Source of the DNA: Bacteroidota bacterium
GTDB lineage: Bacteria > Bacteroidota > Bacteroidia > Chitinophagales > Chitinophagaceae
DNA: 64,000 nucleotides
Assembly: GCA_023386555.1 (NCBI GenBank)
Contig: JAEWJK010000003.1
Location: 1 to 64,000, forward strand
Reading direction: 5' to 3'
The notes below the pieces were generated by a model. The model worked only from the letters and a program-made list of their open reading frames with translations, did not search any database and was not told the origin of the DNA. Of the stretch, positions 36,384-45,340 are shown one piece after another. A program made the position numbers and the translations under genes. Position 1 is the first letter of the stretch, and each line of letters opens with the position of its first letter.

Positions 36384-37202
36384 TTACTTTCCAGCAGGAC
36401 GATAATAGTTTTTCAAAGTCTCATCCATTATTTTATTTAACTCATTGATTCTCCTGTCTTCAGCAGGGTGAGTACTGAGAAAATCAGGTGGACGATTACC
36501 ATTTGAAGCGGCTTTCATTCTCTGCCATAGAGCTACTGCCTCTCTCGGATTATAACCGGCTAAAGCCATATATCTAAGACCAAGCTTATCAGCTTCTAAT
36601 TCTTGGTTACGACTATGAGGTAAGGCATAACCAATTGTTGAACCAACACCGTACAAGCTGTTAAACAGGTTCTGCGTTTCAGCACTTCTATTAGATAATG
36701 CCACACCTAGAGCTACTCCACCAAGTTGTTGAACCAGTCCCTGGCTCATTCTTTCACTACCATGTTTTGCTACCGCATGAGCTACTTCGTGACCTACTAC
36801 TGCTGCTAATGCTGCTTCGTTCTGCGTAATTGGAAGAATACCGGTGTAGACAACTATCTTTCCGCCTGGCATACACCAAGCATTTGCATCGGCATTATTT
36901 ACCAGATTATATTCCCACTGGTATCCGGCTAATTCAGAACCGAGGTTTTGAGAGTTGTAATAATTCGTTACTGCTGTTGCAATACGGCTACCAACCCTGC
37001 GAACCATTTCTGCATCCCTGCTTGAGTTGGGATTTACTGCCCTATTCTGACTAAGAAATTGTGCATATTCCTGTTTAGCCAGGCCTTGTAATTCTCTTTC
37101 TGAAACGAGGTTTAATGTTGTTCTTCCTGTGATTGGATTTGTGCTACATGCCCAGGCGATCAAAGCTATGATCAACGCTGAAAAAAATGATTTCCTGCCC
37201 AT
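36384..37202 (-). CDS. M48 family metallopeptidase, lipoprotein
   Basis: 272 residues. The N-terminus is a lipoprotein signal ending in ALIAWAC (lipid-modified Cys ~19). The zinc motif HEVAHAVAKHG (~136) and the third ligand in QELEADKLG (~200) are intact. Similar to BepA/LoiP-type periplasmic proteases that act in outer-membrane protein quality control. The TPR domain of BepA is absent. Membrane-anchored, periplasm-facing. Confidence 0.88.
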   Translation of the reverse strand: MGRKSFFSALIIALIAWACSTNPITGRTTLNLVSERELQGLAKQEYAQFLSQNRAVNPNSSRDAEMVRRVGSRIATAVTNYYNSQNLGSELAGYQWEYNLVNNADANAWCMPGGKIVVYTGILPITQNEAALAAVVGHEVAHAVAKHGSERMSQGLVQQLGGVALGVALSNRSAETQNLFNSLYGVGSTIGYALPHSRNQELEADKLGLRYMALAGYNPREAVALWQRMKAASNGNRPPDFLSTHPAEDRRINELNKIMDETLKNYYRPAGK

Positions 37203-37348
37203 ATTCTCTAATGTTTAGATTAGAGAAATTCAATATCTATACCAAGACAGAGAGATAAAAACGAAGTACGATCTACAAGATACGAATGAAGACCTCCCAA
37301 TTTTATAGTCTGAGCTTATAATCAAAAAGTTGCAATGAAAACTGAACG

Positions 37349-37385
37349 ATCCAGTGAGTGACACAATCCCGAAGTTTCGGGAATC
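37349..37385 (-). repeat. Dispersed intergenic element, TTGTGTCAC variant
   Basis: The minus strand reads ATTGTGTCACTCACTGGATCGTTC, aligning with the tail of the family. A hairpin CCCGAAG / CTTCGGG is adjacent (37371-37384). Confidence 0.5.
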
Positions 37386-37433
37386 CCATGAAAAAGAGAA
37401 GCTGATAAAATAAAATATTAACCGGCTGTTAGG

Positions 37434-38087
37434 TTAATCCCGGTTTCTTTTCTGACGACGACGATCTCTGTGTTTGAGGATAGGTACTTTACTTTCTTCA
37501 CCTCTTAAAATACGGCCGATATTTTTCTGATGAGTAAGTACCACCAATAATGCTACTGCAATAGCGAAAATGCGGTAAAGCGGTTCTTCTTCGTTAAAGA
37601 TGTATAATATAAATACTGCAAAAGCAATACTTGCTAAAATAGAACTCAAGGAAACGAATCTTGTAAGATATAACACTAGCAAAAACACACCTACACAACA
37701 TGCTGCAACAACTGGTTGAATGGCTATTACCATTCCGAATAAGGTAGCAACACCTTTACCACCTCTGAAATCTGCCCAAACAGGAAAAATATGACCAACA
37801 ACGGCTGATAATCCAAGGCCGATCATAAAATTGGTTCTTTCCCATTCATTCGCCATATAATAAGGAAGCAGAATATAAAGAGATGTGGCAGCGATACCTT
37901 TTACCACATCGGCGATCATTACAATGGTACCCCATTTTTTTCCTAAGGTTCTGAAAGTATTGGTAGCACCGGCATTTCCGCTACCATAGTCACGAATGTC
38001 TATACCAAAGAAATATTTACTGATCCAAACAGATGTTGGAATAGATCCAATAAGATATGCCGCAATAATTAATACTACTTCATTCAT
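37434..38087 (-). CDS. plsY: Glycerol-3-phosphate acyltransferase PlsY
   Basis: 217 residues with five or more membrane segments. Family motifs: GSIPTSVWISK, DYGSGNAGATNTFRTLGKKWG, the Gly-rich FRGGKGVATLFG and a C-terminal HQKNIGRILRGEE. It transfers an acyl group from acyl phosphate to glycerol-3-phosphate at the inner membrane. The C-terminus is a basic Arg-rich tail. A TATATTTG box lies at 38115-38108 on the minus strand, ~20 bases before the ATG. Confidence 0.93.
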   Translation of the reverse strand: MNEVVLIIAAYLIGSIPTSVWISKYFFGIDIRDYGSGNAGATNTFRTLGKKWGTIVMIADVVKGIAATSLYILLPYYMANEWERTNFMIGLGLSAVVGHIFPVWADFRGGKGVATLFGMVIAIQPVVAACCVGVFLLVLYLTRFVSLSSILASIAFAVFILYIFNEEEPLYRIFAIAVALLVVLTHQKNIGRILRGEESKVPILKHRDRRRQKRNRD

Positions 38088-38162
38088 CGGTTGGTGAGTT
38101 GGGAAGGCAAATATAAGGGGTGAATCTTAAAAATAATGATAAGTTAACATGAGAAAGATCAG

Positions 38163-38978
38163 TTATTGTTTCACACATCTTATTGCAATCCAGCCGCTTC
38201 GGTGTAAAGTATTGAGATAGGTAAGGTTATAATTGTGTAATTGCTGAATGATTGGCTCTTCATCTTCTTGTAACAATCCGCTCAACAATAATGATCCGTT
38301 ATTAATGAGATTCTTTGCCAGGTATTGCAGATTATCTTCAATAATGTTGCGGTTGATATTGGCCAGGATGATATCGAACTTTTGCAAAACATCAGCCGTA
38401 TCTCCTTTCATGAGGATCGTTTTACTGCAATTATTTGTTTCGAGATTCTCCGTTGCATTTTGGATACACCAGTCATCATAATCTACTGCAAGTACTTCAT
38501 TGGCTCCCAATTTTTCTGCAAGAATGGCGAGAATACCGGTACCTGTTCCGAAGTCGAAGACAGATTTATTGTTGAAAGGGAGTGACTGCATTTCTTTCAT
38601 CATCATCCATGTGGTTGCATGATGACCAGTACCGAAACTCATCTTTGGAGTGATGATGATCTCGTGTTGTACATTTTCAATTGGCTGATGAAAAGAAGCT
38701 CTTACTCCGACAAAATCATCGACTGTAATGGGTTCAAAATTGGATTCCCAGAGCTGATTCCAGTTTTGATCTGCTATGCTGTTTATGGAATAAGTAAGCT
38801 GATGCTCCTGGAGAATATTCTTCAGGTTGTCTTCATCGAAGTCTTCTTCATTGATGAAAGCTTTGATGTGTTCAGATTCTTCTTCAAAACCATAATAGCT
38901 TTCAGATGAAAGTTGGGCGATAAGAATCTCTTGTAAATTTTTATCGCTTGTTTGTATGTTGACTTCGATGTAATGCAT
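38163..38978 (-). CDS. prmA: Ribosomal protein L11 methyltransferase
   Basis: 271 residues from ATG 38978 (MHYIEVNIQTSDKN); a longer open frame reaches into the adjacent repeat and is unlikely. The C-terminal SAM-binding domain has FGTGTGILAILAEKLGA, VDYDDWCIQNATEN and the catalytic-type motif ILANINRNII. The N-terminal L11-recognition domain is present but short. It methylates ribosomal protein L11. Confidence 0.9.
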   Translation of the reverse strand: MHYIEVNIQTSDKNLQEILIAQLSSESYYGFEEESEHIKAFINEEDFDEDNLKNILQEHQLTYSINSIADQNWNQLWESNFEPITVDDFVGVRASFHQPIENVQHEIIITPKMSFGTGHHATTWMMMKEMQSLPFNNKSVFDFGTGTGILAILAEKLGANEVLAVDYDDWCIQNATENLETNNCSKTILMKGDTADVLQKFDIILANINRNIIEDNLQYLAKNLINNGSLLLSGLLQEDEEPIIQQLHNYNLTYLNTLHRSGWIAIRCVKQ

Positions 38979-38987
38979 AATTTTTTT

Positions 38988-39107
38988 TGTTTCTCGCTGA
39001 AATCGCGGAATACGCGGAATTTGAGAAAGCAATTTGTTTTAGAAAAAAGTCCCACAAATGTGGGACTTAATATTATGTCTTCTGCGATTTCAGCGAATTC
39101 TGCGAGA
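38988..39107. repeat. TCGCTGAAATCGC inverted repeat pair around the pnp terminator
   Basis: The plus-strand segment at ~38992-39020 (CTCGCTGAAATCGCGGAATA) and the minus-strand segment at ~39107-39076 (TCGCTGAAATCGCAGAAG inside) are inverted copies. They flank the terminator at 39043-39067. The pair may be another form of repeat element. Confidence 0.6.
39043..39067 (-). terminator. Rho-independent terminator of pnp
   Basis: GTCCCACA / TGTGGGAC stem at 39049-39066 with six T on the minus strand. Confidence 0.85.
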
Positions 39108-39109
39108 GA

Positions 39110-41401
39110 TTATTCCCCGTTAGATTCAGGCTGTTGTTCCTGTGTTTGCTGACCTTCTTCTCTCTTCGGCTTTTCAAACTTAGGTCTTTCGCCTTGTGGA
39201 CGTTGAGGACGATCTCCACCACCTTGTCTGTCGTCTCTTCTTTGTGGACGATCACCTTGTGGTCTTTCCGGTCTTTCAACATATCCTTCAGGCTTTGGCA
39301 TTAAAGCTTTGCGGCTGAGTTTGAATTTACCTGTTTTAGGATCTAAACCAATCAACTTCACTTTTACTTTATCGCCATCATTCAATACCCCTTCCATAGT
39401 ATCTAAACGCTTCCAGCTTATTTCACTGATGTGCAATAAACCTTCTTTCTTAGGTAAGAATTCAACGAAGGCACCGAAGTCTTTAATACTTCTAACTGTT
39501 CCTTCGTAAACAGAACCTACTTCCGGTACTGCAGTTAATCCTTTCACCCAATCAATGGCTCTTTGCAGGCTTTCTTTTTCGGTAGCGAAAATGCTTACTT
39601 CACCAGTGCTGCCTACTTCTTCAATATTGATGGTGGTACCTGTTTCTCTCTGAATTTCCTGTATCACTTTACCTTGTGGCCCGATAACAGCACCGATAAA
39701 TTCTTTATCGATGATGAGTTTCTCCATACGTGGAGTATGAGGCTTCACTTCAGGTCTTGCTTCAGGCATACACTGGTACATTGCATCGAGAATATGCATT
39801 CTTCCGGCTTTAGCCTGGTTGAGTGCTTCACGCATCACTTCCATGCTAAGTCCATCTATTTTGATGTCCATCTGAACACCACAGATACCATCTCTTGTAC
39901 CGGTAACTTTAAAGTCCATATCACCTAAATGGTCTTCATCACCTAATATATCAGAAAGAATTGCATATTTATTATCTGATGTTCTTGTGATCAATCCCAT
40001 TGCAATTCCACTTACATGTTTAGGCATAGGAACACCGGCATCCATTAATGCAAGCGAACCTGCACAAACAGTAGCCATAGAAGATGAGCCATTACTTTCC
40101 AGGATGTCTGAAACGATCCTGATAGTATATGCATATTCTTTACCCGGAGCCATTTGTTTCAATGAACGCATAGCGAGGTTTCCATGACCAACTTCTCTTC
40201 TACCCGGACCACGCAAAAACTTAACTTCACCAGTAGAGAATGGAGGAAAATTATAATGTAGAATAAACTTTGAATACTCAGATGTTGCTGCACTTTCAAC
40301 TAACAACTCATCTAACGGAGTACCTAATGTTACTGTAGTTAATGATTGTGTTTCTCCTCTTGTGAACAATGCAGAACCGTGTGGTGCTGGAAGCAGATCA
40401 ACTTCCATCGCTAATGGACGAACAACATCTAATTGTCTTCCGTCTAACCTGATCCTGTCGTCTAGAATCATGTTACGAACCACTTCCCATTGCAGGTCTT
40501 CTAAATATTTCTTGGCAAGTTTCTGTTGTTTTTCTTCAGCTTCTTCACCAAGGCTAGCGATCAATTCATCTTTTAAAAGTTTAAATGCATCGCTTCTTTC
40601 GTGCTTGGCACTTTTGCTGGTAGCAATCTTGTATAATCTTTCTTTGGCAAAAGCTTCAACAACGTTTCTCAGGTCTTCGTTCTGCTCAGGTTTTTTATAA
40701 TCTCTTTTACCTGTAACACCTTTTTTGTCTCTTAGTTCCTGCTGCATTTTTATCTGCATACGGATTGCATTATGAGCAACTTCCAATGCCTTCACCAGAT
40801 CTTCTTCCTGGCATTCTTTACTTTCACCTTCCACCATCATCAGGTTCTTTTCAGTAGCTGCGATGATGAAATCCATATCGGCATTTGCCATCTGGCTTCT
40901 TAGAGGATTTACTACATACTCACCTTCAATTCTTGCTACTCTCACTTCAGAAATAACTTCTTTGATTGGAATATCTGAAACTGCTAAGGCAGCCGATGCA
41001 GCCAGACAAGCTAGTGCATCTGGCATCACTTCAGGATCAGATGAGATCAAAGTGATGATCACCTGAACTTCGCAATAATAATCTTCGGGGAATAAAGGAC
41101 GAAGTGCTCTATCTACTAATCGGCTGATGAGGATCTCGTAATCACTCAGCCTACCTTCTCTCTTAAAAAATGAACCGGGAATACGTCCTGCAGAAGCAAA
41201 TTTCTCCATGTAGTCAACACTTAATGGAAAGAAATCCTGGCCTTCTCTTGCTTCCGGGTTAGCTACTGCTGTAGCCAATAAAATACAGTTACCCTGACGA
41301 ACTGTAACAGCACCGTCTGCCTGACGAGCTAATTTTCCTGTTTCGATTGTTACTTCCTGGCCGTTGAGCTGGAATGAAACACTGATTGGTTGTGATAACA
41401 T
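39110..41401 (-). CDS. pnp: Polyribonucleotide nucleotidyltransferase
   Basis: 763 residues from ATG 41401 (MLSQPISVSFQLNG). Two RNase PH domains (first with GQDFFPLSVDYMEK; second with FPPFSTGEVKFLRGPGRREVGHGNLAMRSL and MDFKVTGTRDGICGVQMDIK), then the KH domain (FIGAVIGPQGKVIQEIQRE) and the S1 domain (VGSVYEGTVRSIKDFGAFVEFL). The C-terminus is an extended Arg/Pro/Gln-rich tail (~705-763) with RPQGDRPQRR-like repeats, likely disordered RNA-binding. It degrades RNA 3' to 5' using phosphate. It lies directly downstream of rpsO, the classic order. Confidence 0.95.
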   Translation of the reverse strand: MLSQPISVSFQLNGQEVTIETGKLARQADGAVTVRQGNCILLATAVANPEAREGQDFFPLSVDYMEKFASAGRIPGSFFKREGRLSDYEILISRLVDRALRPLFPEDYYCEVQVIITLISSDPEVMPDALACLAASAALAVSDIPIKEVISEVRVARIEGEYVVNPLRSQMANADMDFIIAATEKNLMMVEGESKECQEEDLVKALEVAHNAIRMQIKMQQELRDKKGVTGKRDYKKPEQNEDLRNVVEAFAKERLYKIATSKSAKHERSDAFKLLKDELIASLGEEAEEKQQKLAKKYLEDLQWEVVRNMILDDRIRLDGRQLDVVRPLAMEVDLLPAPHGSALFTRGETQSLTTVTLGTPLDELLVESAATSEYSKFILHYNFPPFSTGEVKFLRGPGRREVGHGNLAMRSLKQMAPGKEYAYTIRIVSDILESNGSSSMATVCAGSLALMDAGVPMPKHVSGIAMGLITRTSDNKYAILSDILGDEDHLGDMDFKVTGTRDGICGVQMDIKIDGLSMEVMREALNQAKAGRMHILDAMYQCMPEARPEVKPHTPRMEKLIIDKEFIGAVIGPQGKVIQEIQRETGTTINIEEVGSTGEVSIFATEKESLQRAIDWVKGLTAVPEVGSVYEGTVRSIKDFGAFVEFLPKKEGLLHISEISWKRLDTMEGVLNDGDKVKVKLIGLDPKTGKFKLSRKALMPKPEGYVERPERPQGDRPQRRDDRQGGGDRPQRPQGERPKFEKPKREEGQQTQEQQPESNGE

Positions 41402-41483
41402 AATTCTTTTTTGCACGGCAGTGCGAAAGGTGGGACAAATGCAAAGCCGTAGTTAATAATTTTCCTTACACAGGCACAGGAAT

Positions 41484-41523
41484 AAAAAAAGTATTCCCAA
41501 CCGTAATAAATACACGTTGGGAA
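41484..41523 (-). terminator. Terminator between rpsO and pnp
   Basis: Stem TTCCCAAC / GTTGGGAA extended by CGT / ACG past one bulged base (41494-41523), followed on the minus strand by seven T (41490-41484). It suggests that pnp depends partly on its own promoter or read-through. Confidence 0.75.
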
Positions 41524-41546
41524 CAGCTTTTTACATACTTTATCTT

Positions 41547-41819
41547 TTATTTTCTCAGACCTAGTTTTTCGATCAATGCACGATAACCCTGAAGGTTATG
41601 TTTTTGCATATAGCCCAGCAATCTTTTACGCTGACCTACTAATTGCATCAGACCTCTGTGAGTAGAGAAATCTTTTTTATTTGCCTGTAAGTGCTTAGAA
41701 ATGTTTGCGATACGCTCTGTTAATAAAGCAATCTGGCCTTCAATAGAGCCTGTATTGGTAGCACTTCCACCATGCTCTTTAAAAATGTTCTGTCTTTTTT
41801 CTGATGTTAAATAAGGCAT
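41547..41819 (-). CDS. rpsO: 30S ribosomal protein S15
   Basis: 90 residues, the normal length. The EHGGSATNTGSIEGQIALLT segment, HRGLMQLVGQRKRLLGYM and a C-terminal YRALIEKLGLRK are typical. It binds the three-way junction in 16S rRNA. Upstream of pnp on the same strand. Confidence 0.96.
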   Translation of the reverse strand: MPYLTSEKRQNIFKEHGGSATNTGSIEGQIALLTERIANISKHLQANKKDFSTHRGLMQLVGQRKRLLGYMQKHNLQGYRALIEKLGLRK

Positions 41820-41927
41820 TTCTTACTGTTTTTGCGGGAACCACTCCCACTTTGTTCTTGTTTTTTATTGTGGCGGCAAAAGTAAGGGAAAAATGGGAAA
41901 AATAAGTGCTGAAGAAGAATTTTATGA

Positions 41928-41980
41928 TACCAGCTTAGGAATCACTATTAAGCTGTGGTTGCGTCGCACTCTTGTGCAAT
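41928..41980 (+). repeat. Dispersed intergenic element, GTTGCGTCGCA copy
   Basis: TACCAGCTTAGGAATCACTA ... GTGGTTGCGTCGCACTCTTGTGC. It is in a ~350-base gap between the divergent rpsO and rluF-like genes; the remainder (41981-42171) shows no other feature. Confidence 0.7.
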
Positions 41981-42171
41981 ATATCAATATGCAGCCAGTT
42001 ACTGTATTCCACTTCCAATCTTTCAAATAAAATTTTAGGCCTCAGGTTGTCGTGGCTAGCTTACATCAAAATGTAGAAACGAGATTATTACTGTTCCTCC
42101 AGGCAATAGTAAAGGTTATAAACTGATTCATGTCTTTATATTTGAATGCTTTTTAGATTATTCAAATATTC

Positions 42172-42915
42172 ATGGATACCAGCCTCAACAAATACATCAG
42201 CGAATCAGGTTTTTGCAGCAGACGGGAAGCGGATAAATATATTGAACAATGCCGTGTAACCATTAATGGTAAAGATGCCCATAAAGGAAATCGTGTAAAA
42301 GACGGAGATGAAGTTAGAGTGGATGGAGAGGTTATCAAAAAGAAAAAACAATCATCTGCTGTTTATATTGCTTTCAACAAACCAAAAGGAATTACCTGTA
42401 CCACCGATCAGAAAGACAAAACAAACATTATTGATTATATCAATTTTAAAACAAGAATATTTCCCATCGGCAGATTAGATAAAAGAAGTGATGGTTTGAT
42501 TTTTCTTACCAACGACGGAGATATTGTAAATAAAATACTGCGAGCCGGTAACGGACATGAAAAGGAATATATCGTAACAGTTGATAAACCCATCACCCAG
42601 GATTTTATTCTTAAAATGCGTAACGGTGTTCGAATATTGGGTGAGGTTACCAAAAAATGCTTTGTAAAACAGGAAGGGGAAAATCGTTTTCGAATCATAC
42701 TTGTACAAGGGCTTAATAGACAAATCAGAAGAATGTGTGAAGTGCTTGGATACAATGTTACATCACTAAGAAGAATTCGCATCATGAACATAACCTTACA
42801 AGACCTTCCTCAAGGTAAATGGCGATACTTTACAGCTTCTGAAATGGATGTGATTCAAAAAATGATCGCTAACTCCAGCAAAACAGCTGAAGGTGATGGA
42901 GGAATGGATGAATAA
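42172..42915 (+). CDS. rluF: RluF-type 23S rRNA pseudouridine synthase
   Basis: 247 residues. N-terminal S4 RNA-binding domain (LNKYISESGFCSRREADKYIE), catalytic motif GRLDKRSDGLIFLTNDGD with the active Asp (~103) and C-terminal LVQGLNRQIRRMCEVLGY. The RLDK-S-GL form points to RluF rather than RsuA or RluB, and RluF modifies U2604 of 23S rRNA in E. coli. A close RluB/E paralogue cannot be excluded. Confidence 0.85.
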   Translation: MDTSLNKYISESGFCSRREADKYIEQCRVTINGKDAHKGNRVKDGDEVRVDGEVIKKKKQSSAVYIAFNKPKGITCTTDQKDKTNIIDYINFKTRIFPIGRLDKRSDGLIFLTNDGDIVNKILRAGNGHEKEYIVTVDKPITQDFILKMRNGVRILGEVTKKCFVKQEGENRFRIILVQGLNRQIRRMCEVLGYNVTSLRRIRIMNITLQDLPQGKWRYFTASEMDVIQKMIANSSKTAEGDGGMDE

Positions 42916-42945
42916 TATCTAAATTTTCCTCTTCTGTTTAGAATT

Positions 42946-42953
42946 TATATTTG
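42946..42953 (+). promoter_or_regulatory. -7 promoter box of the glycosyltransferase operon
   Basis: TATATTTG, 17 bases before the TTG start at 42971. Confidence 0.45.
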
Positions 42954-42970
42954 CTTTTTAAGCTCCCGAT

Positions 42971-44185
42971 TTGAAGACATTAATTTTTACAGTAACCAAC
43001 GACCTCAATTACGATCAGCGAATGCAGAGAATATGCAGTTCACTGTCAAACAATGGGTATGATGTATTACTGGTAGGAAGAAAAAAATCAACATCCATTA
43101 CATTAAAAGATCAAGGATTCAGGCAAAAAAGATTGTATTGCTTATTTGAAAAAGGACCGGCTTTTTACATTGAATACAATCTCCGCCTATTTTTCTTTCT
43201 TCTTTTTTCAAAGATGGATGTGATTTGTGCCATAGACCTGGATACGATTGTTCCCTGTTATTTCGTTTCTATTCTAAGAAAAAAGAAAAGAGTGTATGAT
43301 GCACATGAACTATTCACCGAGATGAAAGAGATTGTGGAACGACCTGCTATATTGAGAATATGGATGAGCATTGAAAGATTTGCAGTACCGAAGTTCAGAA
43401 ATGGTTATACCGTCAATCAATCGTTGGTAGATGAATTAAACTGGAGATATGGAGTGAAGTATGAAGTGGTGAGAAATCTGCCTGTGTTAAGTACGAAGTA
43501 CGAAATACGAGGTACGAAACACGAAGTACGAAATACGAAGTACGAGATACGAAATATAGATGCGGAGAATAATGAACAAGGAACAAGGAGCGTTGAAACA
43601 GGAACAAACGATAAACAAGAAAAGAGAAACGATTTTATAATTTACCAGGGAGCAGTAAATGAAGGACGAAGTTTTGAAACCATCGTTCCTGCAATGAAAA
43701 ATGTAGATGCACAACTGATGATCTATGGAGAAGGGAATTTCTTCGAACAAACTAAAGCATTAATTGAACAATACAAGGTAACTGATAAAGTGTTTTTGAA
43801 AGGTGTTATACCTCCTGATGAGTTGAGACAGATTACTCCAACTGCTCATATCGCTTTGATGATCTTTGAATCCACAGGTATGAACCAGTATCATTCACTC
43901 TCCAACCGTTTCTTTGATTATATAATGGCTGGGGTACCTCAGGTCTGTGTAAATTATCCTGAATACAAAGCCATCAATGATCAATACAATATTGCTGTGA
44001 TGATAGATGATGTGCAACCGGAAACAATTGCTGCAGCATTAAATAAATTGTTGAATGATGATAATCTGCATGAACAATTGCATCAGAATTGTTTGAAGGC
44101 AAGAGAAGTGTTGAATTGGAGCAGTGAAGAAAAAAAGCTTATTAAATTTTACAAAAGTATTATTTCACGCAAAGACGCAAAGTAA
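42971..44185 (+). CDS. Glycosyltransferase (GT-B fold) with translated heptamer-repeat insertion
   Basis: 404 residues from a TTG start (KTLIFTVTNDLNYDQRMQRI), since no ATG precedes the conserved N-terminus. The N domain includes YDAHELFTEMKEI. The C domain is a glycosyltransferase-1 type nucleotide-sugar site (FIIYQGAVNEGRSFETIVPAMK, VFLKGVIPPDELR, STGMNQYHSLSNRFFDYIMAGVPQV). Between the domains, residues ~174-218 (TKYEIRGTKHEVRNTKYEIR and on to NDKQEKRN) are encoded by two tandem heptamer arrays. The last codons (SRKDAK) are encoded by a CGCAAAG octamer repeat. Likely builds a surface polysaccharide; sugar unknown. Confidence 0.8.
   Translation: MKTLIFTVTNDLNYDQRMQRICSSLSNNGYDVLLVGRKKSTSITLKDQGFRQKRLYCLFEKGPAFYIEYNLRLFFFLLFSKMDVICAIDLDTIVPCYFVSILRKKKRVYDAHELFTEMKEIVERPAILRIWMSIERFAVPKFRNGYTVNQSLVDELNWRYGVKYEVVRNLPVLSTKYEIRGTKHEVRNTKYEIRNIDAENNEQGTRSVETGTNDKQEKRNDFIIYQGAVNEGRSFETIVPAMKNVDAQLMIYGEGNFFEQTKALIEQYKVTDKVFLKGVIPPDELRQITPTAHIALMIFESTGMNQYHSLSNRFFDYIMAGVPQVCVNYPEYKAINDQYNIAVMIDDVQPETIAAALNKLLNDDNLHEQLHQNCLKAREVLNWSSEEKKLIKFYKSIISRKDAK
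43490..43607 (+). repeat. Two heptamer arrays inside the glycosyltransferase gene
   Basis: 43490-43559 holds ten seven-base units near AGTACGA (AGTACGA, AATACGA, GGTACGA, AACACGA and so on). 43573-43607 holds five near GGAACAA (TGAACAA, GGAACAA, GGAGCGT, TGAAACA, GGAACAA). Three units equal seven codons, so the protein shows a seven-residue period, TKYEIRx. Confidence 0.85.
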
Positions 44186-44198
44186 GAAAGACACAAAG
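44167..44198 (+). repeat. Octamer array ACGCAAAG x4 across the glycosyltransferase stop codon
   Basis: ACGCAAAG, ACGCAAAG, TAAGAAAG, ACACAAAG. The stop codon TAA (44183-44185) lies within the third unit. Confidence 0.75.
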
Positions 44199-44218
44199 AT
44201 TTTGTTCACTTGTTATAC

Positions 44219-45340
44219 ATGGAAAAACACTTACATATCATTTCGTTGACCGTTCCCTACCCTGTTGATTATGGTGGTGTGTTTGACCTGTTTTATAAAC
44301 TTACTGCTTTGCAGCAACAAGGTGTAAGAATTCATCTGCATTGTTTTGATTATGGCAGGGGAAAACAAACTGAACTTGATAAATATTGCGAAAGCGTACA
44401 CTATTATCAAAGACAAGGCTATGAACTTTTTTCATCGTTACCGCATATCATTTATAGCAGAAAGAACGAAGTATTATTTCAACGCTTATTAGAAGATGAT
44501 CACCCGATTTTAATGGAAGGCATTCATTGCAGTTATCTGCTAAATGATGATCGTTTTAATAACAGGAAGCTTTTTGTTAGGCTACATAATATTGAATCTG
44601 ACTATTATAGGGATCTTAAGAAAACAGCTACTTCAGCTCTGAAAAAATTATACTATCGAAGAGAAAGTAATTTATTACAGCGTTATGAAAAAAGAATAGC
44701 GAATAAGGCAACTTTCCTGAGTGTGACTGAAAAAGACGCAACGGATTTTAAGACCAAATATCATTGTCACTCCGTTTCCTATCTGCCTCTGTTTTTGCCA
44801 GGATGGAAAGTAACTTCAAATACAGGGATTGGTGCTTATTGTTTATACCAGGGAGATTTGAGTGTTGATGCTAACGTAAAAATGGTTGAATGGATAGTAA
44901 AAAAAGTATTTAGCGAAACAACAATTCCATTGAAAATTGCAGGGAAGAATCCACCAGGTAGATTAAAGAAAATAATTAACGGTTACGATCACATCAGCAT
45001 CATCGAAAATCCTGGTGAAAGTCAGATGCAACAATTAATTACTGAAGCTCATATCAACATCATTCCATCTTTCTCTAACACCGGAATTAAATTGAAACTG
45101 CTGAATGCATTATTCAATGGCAGGCATTGTGTAGTAAATAAGGCAACAGTGGAAGGGACAGGTTTTGAACATCTATGCCATATAGCTGATACAACTGATC
45201 ATCTTAAAAATCTTCTTGCCCAGCTTTACCATCAACCATTCAGAGAAGATGAAGTACAAGCAAGAAAAACAATCTTAGAATATCATTTCAACAATGATGT
45301 AAATGCAAAAAAGTTAGTACAGCTTATCTGGAATCAATGA
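44219..45340 (+). CDS. Glycosyltransferase family 4-like protein
   Basis: 373 residues from ATG 44219 (MEKHLHIISLTVPYPVDYGGV); an upstream TTG at 44210 is less likely. N-terminal Gly-rich loop VDYGGVFDLFYKL; C domain AYCLYQGDLSVDANVKMVEW, IAGKNPPGRLKKII, IIPSFSNTGIKLKLLNALFNGRHCVVN and a conserved Glu/Gly VEGTGFEHLC. Typical GT-B retaining transferase. It is 33 bases after the previous glycosyltransferase gene on the same strand; the two likely act in one glycan pathway. The 3' end overlaps the convergent ftsE stop by seven bases. Confidence 0.8.
   Translation: MEKHLHIISLTVPYPVDYGGVFDLFYKLTALQQQGVRIHLHCFDYGRGKQTELDKYCESVHYYQRQGYELFSSLPHIIYSRKNEVLFQRLLEDDHPILMEGIHCSYLLNDDRFNNRKLFVRLHNIESDYYRDLKKTATSALKKLYYRRESNLLQRYEKRIANKATFLSVTEKDATDFKTKYHCHSVSYLPLFLPGWKVTSNTGIGAYCLYQGDLSVDANVKMVEWIVKKVFSETTIPLKIAGKNPPGRLKKIINGYDHISIIENPGESQMQQLITEAHINIIPSFSNTGIKLKLLNALFNGRHCVVNKATVEGTGFEHLCHIADTTDHLKNLLAQLYHQPFREDEVQARKTILEYHFNNDVNAKKLVQLIWNQ

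Noticed and set aside
43490..43607. Tandem short repeats as a CRISPR array
   Set aside because: Seven-base units without spacers, inside a coding frame; not CRISPR-like.
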